Shown here: positions 56,416 through 64,000 of the stretch, in pieces
Numbering within the stretch: position 1 is the stretch's first letter
Layout of the letters: every line of letters starts with the position of its first letter
Origin: Dryas octopetala
Taxonomy: Eukaryota > Streptophyta > Magnoliopsida > Rosales > Rosaceae
Assembly: GCA_963921425.1 (NCBI GenBank)
Contig: OY992834.1
Location: 20,783,923-20,847,922 of the forward strand
Direction of reading: 5' to 3'
DNA length: 64,000 nucleotides
The notes under the pieces: generated by a model
The model's database searches: none
Told to the model about the DNA's origin: nothing
Seen by the model: only the letters and a program-made list of their open reading frames with translations
Translations under genes and position numbers: made by a program

Positions 56416-59400
56416 ATGATTAATAAGGGTTGGGTCAAGCTTCACCGCTTGAGCAATGATTATCAGACTCACCTCACGGATTTCCTAGATACTTGTTTCC
56501 TAAACCATTCAGTTGACAACAAAGTTAAATGTCCTTGTCGATTATGCTACAATCAATATTGGAGATCCAGACCTGAAATTCAGGAACACCTTACAATTGA
56601 GGGGATGGATCCCCGGTACATGGATTTGCCATGGATCAATCATGGCGAGGCGATCTCGAACCCAACTTTGGCAGAACTCCCCAATGACATTGGTGTGATG
56701 GACCACGACACAAATGCATCTGACATGCACTGTCTACTTGGTGATCTGTTTCCTTCAACAATCCCCCGCGAAGCGGGAGAAGACAGTGGAACAACACCTC
56801 TAAATCCCGCTGGTTGCACTCCTCAAGCCGAACAGTTCTATAAGTTTGTGGAGGATGCTGATGCCCCTCTATATCCAGGTTGTGATCGCATTAAAAAGCT
56901 AGAGTTCATCGTTGCTCTTTATCATATCAAATGTTTGCACGGTTTGACCGACGAGTCTGTTTCCGACCTTCTTACTTTGCTCAAGAGATCCTTTCCAATA
57001 GGAGAAACGGTCCCTCCCTCATTTTATCATACCCGAAAATTGATCGGTAAGCTTGGATTGACTTACGAAAAGATTGATGCATGTCGACATGATTGTATGC
57101 TTTTTTGGAAGGATCATAGTAATGATGTCGCATGCAGTGTATGTGGGGCAGACCGGTACACCAGTCAGAATAGTGGAAGTGGTCATAATGTTGCTGCTAA
57201 GGTTTTGAGGTACTTTCCACTTGCTCCTCGACTTCAACGGTTGTATATGTCTAGGCACACTGCTGAGCATATGACTTGGCATGCTTCTAAGCGTGTGAAA
57301 GATGATGTCATGAGGCATCCGGCTGACTCTCCAGCTTGGACTGAGTTGGACAATCGAAACCCCCACTTTGCCATGGAACCAAGAAATGTCAGAATCGGTC
57401 TAGCAAGCGATGGTTTTAATCCCTTTGGACACATGAGCAGCCAACACAGCACGTGGCCTGTGGTTATTACAGTCTACAATTTGCCCCCCTGGATGTGCAT
57501 GAAGCAGCCATATTTGTTCCTATCTCTGCTCATTCCTGGACCTAAGGCACCAGGAAATGACATAGACATTTACTTGGAACCCCTAGTTGATGAGTTACGC
57601 CTCTTGTGGTCCGATGGTGTACGTACTTATGATATTGCAAGTGACCAATCATTCACCATGCGGGTAGCTTTGCTATGGACAATCAATGACTTTCCAGCAT
57701 ATGCTAATTTGTCCGGATGGAGCACGAAAGGAAAATTTGCTTGTCCACAATGCGCCCATGATACCGAATCCCAATACTTGCGTCGAGGTCACAAGCATTG
57801 CTATTTAGGTCACCGAAGATTTCTTCCAATTAACCACCGGTTCCGGAGGGAGAAGAGTGCTTTCAATGGTTATGTGGAGAGAAGGACAGCCTATATGCCC
57901 TTAAGCGGGTCTGCCTGTTTGCAACAGCTGAGCACCCTAAGATTCAAATTTGGCAAACGTCGGTCCAAGCCACTTGTGAGGGTGCGCACCAGTACAGGTG
58001 ACTTGATAGAGTACACTGGTCCGTGGAAGAAACAATCTGTTTTCTTCTCTTTACTGTACTGGGAGTTCAATCTTCTTCGTCATAACTTGGACGTCATGCA
58101 TATCGAGAAGAATGTGTGCGACAATCTGGTTGGTACGCTTCTAGGACTCGAAGGTAAAAACAAAGATGGCATGAATGCAAGGGCTGATTTGGAATTGCTA
58201 AATTGGAAACCTACCCTTCACCCCATAAGACGTGGGAGTAAAACATACTTACCTCCTGCGGCTTTCACCCTTAGCAACATAGAGAAGGTCATGATATGCC
58301 AAGTGTTAAAAAGTGTGAAAATTCCTGATGGCTATTCATCAAACCTTTCGAGGTGTATCAATGTACAGGAGAAAAAAATCCATGGTTTGAAGAGTCACGA
58401 TTGTCACGTGCTTCTACAACATTTATTTCCGTTAGCTATATGGAGGGTTCTTCCTAAACCTATCACTTCCGTTTTCCTTGAGCTATTCAACTTTTTCAAG
58501 AATATTTGCAACAAAACGTCCACCTCGCAAGCATTCCCCGACTTGAACCCACGTATTGCTTTAACTCTGTGCCAAATGGAGCGTATATTTCCTCCGACAT
58601 TTTTCGATGTTATGGTCCACCTGACAGTACATCTTGCCACCAAAGCGTCCATTGGGGGCCCTGTACAATATAGATGGATGTATCCAATTGAGAGGTTTGT
58701 CCCAAACTTTAATTTTACGATGTTCAAAGTGATTAAATCATTTTGAGTGTTAGATATTCGTTTTATATTTCATTTGATTGATTTGGTTTCAGAGTGAATA
58801 AATGATGTTCTTGTTTATCATTAGGTACCTACATACACTCAAGTCTTATGTGAGAAATAAGAGTCGGTCAGAAGGTAGCATAGCAGAGGGATACCTTGCG
58901 GAGGAGTCTGCTCAATGTATTTGCAAGGAGTTAACACCTGTCGCAACCATTTGGGCCGAAATAGCTACGACGGTGAGAATGTACCTCGGCCAGGTTATGC
59001 CATTTTCCAAGGGCAAGGCAATGCGAAAGGTGCAGGAGCACAATTTTATTTAGATAGTGCCTTGAGGGAACACGGGCATCGCTTGGTCCTTTTCAATTGC
59101 CCAAAAGCTCAAGAATTTATCAGGTACCTTTGTAAAGGGTTTTCATACATAAAACCACTTTTACTTGATCAAGCGCCCCTACATCTTATCTTATTTGTCA
59201 ATGTTATTCGCAGTCAACATCGGGAGGCAGTGCGTGCTGCCCGGAATAGGCAAACAACTCTTTTGGAAGCCGACACCCTAGCAGATAATACACTAACCAG
59301 GGCCTTTAAGGACCATGTAAGTATGGCTAATCATGTATGCTCTTTGGAATTCTGTTTTACTTTTTATTCTTAATGATGGTTATAGGTCCAATACTCTATT

Positions 59401-60113
59401 CTTATTTGGTGTTATGCCATTTTCCACAAGTGTGTTGTAACTAGTACATCGCTTAGTTTCACCGTTATTTCATATAGGTGGAGCAGCAAGTCCAGTTAGG
59501 AGTTCAAGTGGACCCTGACTTATTAGCGCTGTCATATGGTCCAAGTAATTGGGCCACCCGGTTCAAGAGTTTCGTCACAAACGGATTCCGTTTCAGGATC
59601 AAAGAAATCGACCTTAATAAGAAGAACCAAAACAGTGGGGTTTTTGTTGTAGCTGACACTAATAGTTATGCCAGTAGACGGGACCGGAACCCCCGGATCG
59701 GTCCCGTTGGATACTACGGTGTGTTAACAGATATTATAGAGTTACAATATGAGGACCGAAGAACTGTTGTGCTATTCGACTGTGAGTGGGCTGACACGGC
59801 AAGTGGTGTAAAAAAGGATGAGTTCGGATTTAATATGGTTTCTTTTGAAAGATTGCTCCAGTCTGATGACACTTTAGTCATCTCATCACATGCTATGCAA
59901 GTTTTTTACGTTGACGACCCTTTAGAGATTGGGTGGAAAGTTGCAGTTAATACACAGCCTCGCGATCTATACGACATGTCAACAGTGAGTACAGGGGATG
60001 TTTGTGGTGCACAAGTGTTAGATAGACTTGGGGCAGACGAAAACCTATTGGACCGTGGACGTGATACTGATGGAACGACAATAGATTGTCCCCTCACGCC
60101 ACCCCACCATTGA
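56416..60113 (+). pseudogene. CACTA TNP2-type transposase gene, one frameshift
   Basis: Exons 56416-58694, 58825-59123, 59214-59316 and 59478-60113; each junction fits GT-AG and restores the family reading. Domains in order: transposase-associated N-terminus (MINKGWVKLHRLSNDYQ, then KCPCRLCYNQYW), the transposase_21/tnp2 core (LASDGFNPFG; DVMHIEKNVCDNLVG), the DUF4218 region (QYRWMYPIERYLHTLKSYV across intron 1), and DUF4216 in the last exon (GYYGVLTDIIELQY, VVLFDCEWADT). Within exon 2, near 58912, the frame must shift from AEESAQC to MYLQGV to continue with RNSYDGENVPRPGYAIFQGQ. If not a base-call error, this kills the product. It catalysed excision of its CACTA element. Confidence 0.85.
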
Positions 60114-60279
60114 ATAAGGTTAGATTTTGCCAGGTCCCTAAAAACTAAAGATTCTTTTGACTTTGAACTTTGTGTTGTGGCCTTACTTTGAAAACTTCAT
60201 TGTATATATGCATGCTTATGTGAATATGTTGGGGCATGTACTCATGTATTTTGCAGTGATCAACTTTGTGATATAAGCA

Positions 60280-61357
60280 TGTGTAATTCCCTATTAGATC
60301 ACTAAACAAGTGTGGGGTGGAGTGAATAGGCTTTGAAAAAAAAATATACCAATTTCAATTTTGCCAAGATAATTGAGTAAGCAGCGGAAACATTAACACA
60401 ATTGAATCAACTAAAGTAAATAAATCAAACAATCAATCACATAAATAACACTATAATTGTTGACACAAACAATCCCTCCACTGGGTAAAAACAGCGGGAC
60501 CATATTCGAGTAGTGAATCCACTATGATTATCTGAAAAACATACAACCAATAGCACGATCCAATTCCTCTCTAGACTCTTGCCTTGAACGAAGCAACTGA
60601 CCTCACATCCAATCTGAGTTATTAATGTATGAACCGAAGGTGATAACTTAAATCATTTAAAGCAACTCTTGGACCAGTGAGATCACTTTTTAAGTCATAT
60701 TAAAAATGTGACAAAAAGTGGAATCGTTACACATGGTCCGGTCCCTGAGAATAGGATCCGCACCTGAAGCCAAAATTTCGAAATTAACTTACTGAAAGTC
60801 TGGTTCTCACATGGAGTTCTGGAACTGGTCCCCGGAATTCTTTTAGGAACCTTACTGGAGGTTTCGTACTCAAGAAAAAGTTCCGGACTTCGAACTATCA
60901 GTTTCAACGCCAATTTACTGGAAGTCCGGTTCTCAATTTAGAGATCCGGACCACAGTCATTAAACATCCTAGACCACCTTACTGTGTATCCGGTCATAAA
61001 TTTTTACGTCCGGACCTCAAGCCTTGATTCATAACAACAACCTCACTGTTGATCCGGTCCGCAAATTGATGTCCCGACCTCTATGCACAGTTTTAACACA
61101 CACCAAAATTTTACAAAATATGCAATTCACTCTAACCTCCTCGATTGCATAAGGTATTGTGGGTCAATTTACCTTCCTTAAAATACATGCTCAATGCATT
61201 GCGATATAACTTCAGATGTTGTGTGCATTTTGATTCGAGCTTCAATCGCTTTAGTTGTGTCACAAACTACTAGGACTGATTTGCAAACATCCTAACTAGT
61301 TACAATCACATGAGCGTTTTGTGTAGGGAATTCGCTAATTAGGAAGTTGCACTCACA
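60280..61357 (-). mobile_element. 3' LTR of a reverse-oriented retroelement, 1078 bp
   Basis: On the minus strand a polypurine tract (AAAGGGGGAGAT, 61369-61358) is followed at once by TGTGAGTGCAACTTCC; the LTR ends ...GGGAATTACACA at 60280. CCTATTCACTCCACCCC near its end is common in plant copia LTRs. The middle (60680-61080) has a series of CCGGTC/GTCCGGA motifs. The opposite LTR was not delimited, although similar CCGG sequence recurs at 63480-63620. Confidence 0.65.
60680..61085. repeat. degenerate tandem CCGG-motif repeats
   Basis: Units of about 60-70 bp alternate GTCCGGTTCTCA-like and GGTCCGGACCTC-like sequence separated by CTTACTG/TTTACTG. About six units are recognisable. Similar units occur at 54517-54600 and 63490-63620. 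The tandem sequence carries complementary CCGGAC and GTCCGG phrases that can form hairpins. Confidence 0.6.
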
Positions 61358-61677
61358 ATCTCCCCCTTTGGCATGTCCTAGAAAAAACCTCTATACATGA
61401 AGATACACGATAAAAGACACAACAAAGGACATAAATCTGTAATAAGTCTTGTACCTGCGAACAATAGATATCACAACCAAACACAACCATAATCTTATCA
61501 AGTTTTAATAAATATATGGAAAGCAAGATAGAAAAGATTCAGTTTGAATTCAGAACTTAATTACATCAAGGTATGACAACCATTGAATAACTACAAAAAG
61601 GTCCTAGCCTATAACTGCAAACACTTCAGCTCCCCCATGTTGGCTAGGAAATGCCAAAAGGCCTAATACAAGAGGCA

Positions 61678-62847
61678 CTAAGAAGAACTATCAGGTAAGC
61701 GATCTTTTAGTTCGCTTAGAGTCGCGTGGATGGCGTGCAAATCCCCGGTATACCGCTGCTCAAATGCATCCATGCGGTTATCATAAGCAGCAAGACTCGC
61801 CGACAACGAATCCAGGCGAGAGTCAACTGAGGAGAAACCAAGGTCAAGACGCTCCATGATGGAGACCAAGTCAGGTGTAGCAGGAACTCCAGAAGAAGAC
61901 GGATCGGATGGTGCAATAGGACCAGAAGGAATCTCAAGAGGAACTTGAGGCACAACAGACCGGGAGCTAGCATCACTTATGCGCAGAACCCTCTTGTCAA
62001 TCAGACTATCCGGGTCCCATAGGGGATCACCATCCAGCACAAGAATCTTCGAACGTTCAGCAAGACGAGTGATGAGACATGGAAACGAAAGTTGAGCATG
62101 CACATTTTTTACCGTGCGTCCACATTCCACAAGATGATTGTAAATGATGTGCTCCAAAGGAACTGGAACATCAGAGGAACTCAAGGCAATCATCAACCTA
62201 CATGCTTCATCAGAGATGCGAGATTTTTGACTCGTGGGAAAAACATTGTATCGAACAAACATAAACAGCGTGCAAAATAGTTTTGTGCAAGAACCAGAGA
62301 TGACGCGGTGAGATGCAGGGGGAACAAACGAAGGTGCATTATAAAGAGTGGTGATAATTTGTTCCCGTGACAAGGAGGAAGTGAACTTGAGATATTTTTT
62401 GTAATCAGATTTTCCAGGTGTGGGCAGCTGACAGACATGGCGAATATCATCACGAGTGATCTTGCAATTGTGCTCTCGAAGAAACACATGGGAATTTGTA
62501 GATGGTTTGAAATCCGCAGGGAAATTGGCATAAAATTCACCAACAATATGGGTATTGAATTGAGGGAATGCCTGGACAAAGGATAGCAGACCACGTGCAG
62601 ACAGTATATTCACAAAATCACTATCCATGTCACCAATAACAAAGGCACGCTCAGAGATAAATCCTCTATTTTCTATCACGTCCCAACGTGCTTCACAATC
62701 CGGATTCCGAAATCGTTTCAACTGAGGAACGGAATCTATAGGAGGAGTAGGCTCCTCCCGGGGTTCGGAAGAACTCGCCGGAGTTTTCCGTTTCTTAGGG
62801 GTGGGTTGCACAGAGGATGCTTTCTTAGGGGCCATGACTCTAGACAT
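61678..62847 (-). CDS. plant transposon-associated protein with C-terminal coiled coil
   Basis: An uninterrupted 389-codon frame; the first ATG is at 62847 and a likelier start is MAPKKASS at 62835. Residues of about 1-45 are basic and Ser/Pro-rich (PKKRKTPASSSEPREE). The body (RFRNPDCEARWDVIENRGF, ERAFVIGD, VGEFYANFPADFK, then RVISGSCTKLFCTLFMFVRY) matches the plant 'putative transposon protein' domain (Pfam PF20167 as I recall). The last 70 residues have a heptad-like pattern (IMERLDLGFSSVDSRLDSLS). It lies just upstream of the polypurine tract and 3' LTR, the place where an env-like extra ORF sits in some plant copia elements. No gag-pol is visible on its other side. Function unknown. Confidence 0.7.
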   Translation of the reverse strand: MSRVMAPKKASSVQPTPKKRKTPASSSEPREEPTPPIDSVPQLKRFRNPDCEARWDVIENRGFISERAFVIGDMDSDFVNILSARGLLSFVQAFPQFNTHIVGEFYANFPADFKPSTNSHVFLREHNCKITRDDIRHVCQLPTPGKSDYKKYLKFTSSLSREQIITTLYNAPSFVPPASHRVISGSCTKLFCTLFMFVRYNVFPTSQKSRISDEACRLMIALSSSDVPVPLEHIIYNHLVECGRTVKNVHAQLSFPCLITRLAERSKILVLDGDPLWDPDSLIDKRVLRISDASSRSVVPQVPLEIPSGPIAPSDPSSSGVPATPDLVSIMERLDLGFSSVDSRLDSLSASLAAYDNRMDAFEQRYTGDLHAIHATLSELKDRLPDSSS

Positions 62848-63620
62848 CAACAATTAATGACAATAAACCATAACAACATGCAAACCACAAGGACCGGAAC
62901 CACAATAACAGCACAGACCAAACCCAACACAGTCACATTGAAATTATCCACAACCCCAAACAAGAGAACAAACATATAAGCCAAAGATACAAAAAATTGA
63001 ATTTTTGAGAATGTGAGGACACATACCCGAGCAAGAGCATCACCCATTTCGAAAATGATGAGCAACCAAGATTAAGCATGAAGAAACAACAACAAAGAGG
63101 ATAAACCAAGTTAGTAATGATAACAGAAATTGAAGGAAATGTGTTGGAATAGCCGAAAATTTAAAGAAAATACCTTTTCAAGCCCTAACTTGGAAAATCA
63201 GTGAAAAACACCAATTTGAACGCTCAAACTGCAATGGGTAATCTTCGTAGGCGTCCGAAAATGGTAAATCAGGAAGAATTTATGAAGATTTTCGTAGTTG
63301 AAAAGAGATTTATAGGAGGGATTTGGAAGAGGAAGAGAGAAGATGAGAAGAGGCAGAAGGACCTCATGTGCGCAGGGGAAGGGGAAGAATGAGAAAAAAA
63401 AGATAACAGGAAGAATAAAGGAGAGGCACGGTACCCGGGGAAAAAAACATTTAAAAAACTGGGAGGGATTTTTACAAATGGGGTTTAATTAATTGAAGGG
63501 CCGGTTCTCTCAATAGGTAGCCTGGAGTCCGGGCCTAAATAACGAGGTCCGGTTCTCATACGAAATATCAACGCAGTAGGAATTTGGATCGCCCCTGGAG
63601 ATCCGGTCCTAAAAATGGGG
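62848..63620 (-). other. upstream region of the transposon ORF
   Basis: The minus strand holds splice-donor-like sequences (GCTCGG then GTATGTGTCC at about 63028; CTTGAAAAG then GTATTTTC at about 63175), suggesting leader exons, and a purine-rich stretch at 63300-63420. CCGG-type repeats begin at 63490. No second reading frame with a known domain is seen. Confidence 0.35.
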
Positions 63621-63829
63621 AACCAGTCTTCGGTGTTGGAAATTTTTTAAATAAAAAGATTTTCAGCAATCAAACAGAATCTTATCCCAAGACCACGCCG
63701 TTATTTGAGATCCACTCCAGTATAAAATGTAAAGCAATCAGTTTACTTGGTCCTCCAGTGCCGTAATGCTCTATATGAACTGCCACTTAGCCCATTTGCA
63801 CTTAATTAGATTGCTCCACCATACCCACA

Positions 63830-64000
63830 ATGCCCAGGAGAATTAGGAAACCTGTCAACCTTAAGGCTTATAGGAAATTGTTCTGTGAGGAGCCTCCACA
63901 ATGGGATGTCCCTGCAGACGATGCTTGCTCTCAAACTGACTCATCACCCACAAATGAACTTGATCTAGATTTTGTCAACACCATAGTGAACACTTGGGTG
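63830..64000 (+). CDS. unrecognised ORF running off the right edge
   Basis: An ATG at 63830 opens 57 codons without a stop to the window end. It is basic at the start (MPRRIRKPVNLKAYRK) and acidic later (NELDLDFVNTIVNTWV). No family is recognised. By position it could be a further ORF of the CACTA element displaced by the LTR insertion, or an unrelated gene start. The coding call rests only on the open frame and its ordinary amino acid composition. Confidence 0.35.
   Translation, partial: MPRRIRKPVNLKAYRKLFCEEPPQWDVPADDACSQTDSSPTNELDLDFVNTIVNTWV

Larger units (their letters stand above)
53561..60279 (+). mobile_element. CACTA (En/Spm) transposon, left end and transposase
   Basis: CACTACCACAATTTTGGCC at 53561 looks like a CACTA end, followed by short subterminal repeats (AAGGCCTCC, AAGGCAACT, GGGCGTGCC). 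A TNP2-type transposase gene follows in the same orientation (56416-60113). An LTR retroelement inserted at 60280 interrupts any right end. 53900-56400 is leader and intron sequence with one retroelement-like patch. Confidence 0.65.

Overview
The window reads as nuclear DNA of a eudicot plant. It has AT-rich intergenic sequence, GT-AG introns, a PLS-class pentatricopeptide repeat gene, plant-type Helitron, CACTA, hAT, Mutator, LINE and LTR elements, and FAR1-type and type I MADS gene debris. Several retroelement features look rosid-like, but the species cannot be named from the sequence alone. All homology statements rest on remembered family motifs; no database was searched.

Layout. 1-7404: a decaying Helitron on the minus strand (replication initiator with several frameshifts and stops; helicase off the left edge; repeat-rich leader on the right). 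7405-13884: a probable 5'UTR exon with a CT microsatellite, introns carrying a foldback MITE and an internal duplication, then an intact PPR gene resembling Arabidopsis At2g33680. 14705-15480: a second foldback MITE and a DEMETER/ROS1-like gene fragment. 16795-20526: an intact seven-exon gene for a ZNF598/HEL2-type RING E3 ligase with two GC-AG introns. 21968-31095: nested wreckage (solo LTRs, CACTA terminus, MADS-box fragments, gypsy and LINE fragments).

31098-53540 is the most unusual region. It is a dispersed tandem array of five related genes for small secreted cysteine-rich proteins: 31628, a broken copy at 34250-35584, 45375, 48160 and 51725. Each complete copy has a 49-52 nt first exon coding most of the signal peptide, one phase-1 intron that splits a Cys codon, and a second exon with one to three repeats of a six-cysteine module (C-x5-C-x4-C-x6-8-C-x4/5-C-x-C). 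The spacing recalls legume nodule-specific cysteine-rich (NCR/late nodulin) and defensin-like peptides, but several modules are chained in one chain. Promoters, 5'UTRs and 3' spacers are shared between copies. Between copies sit a Mutator-like element with a tandem-repeat interior (its empty site preserved at a paralogous spacer), a solo LTR inside the broken copy, a foldback MITE, a hAT MITE and a FAR1-related pseudogene.

53561-64000: a CACTA (En/Spm) element with a four-exon TNP2-type transposase gene carrying one apparent frameshift. A reverse-oriented LTR retroelement follows; its 1.08 kb 3' LTR and polypurine tract lie directly after an ORF for a plant transposon-associated protein. A partial unrecognised ORF runs off the right edge.

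The genes do not form a pathway. The two housekeeping-type genes (organelle RNA processing; ribosome quality control) are independent, and the cysteine-rich cluster is a locally duplicating family in a transposon-rich neighbourhood.
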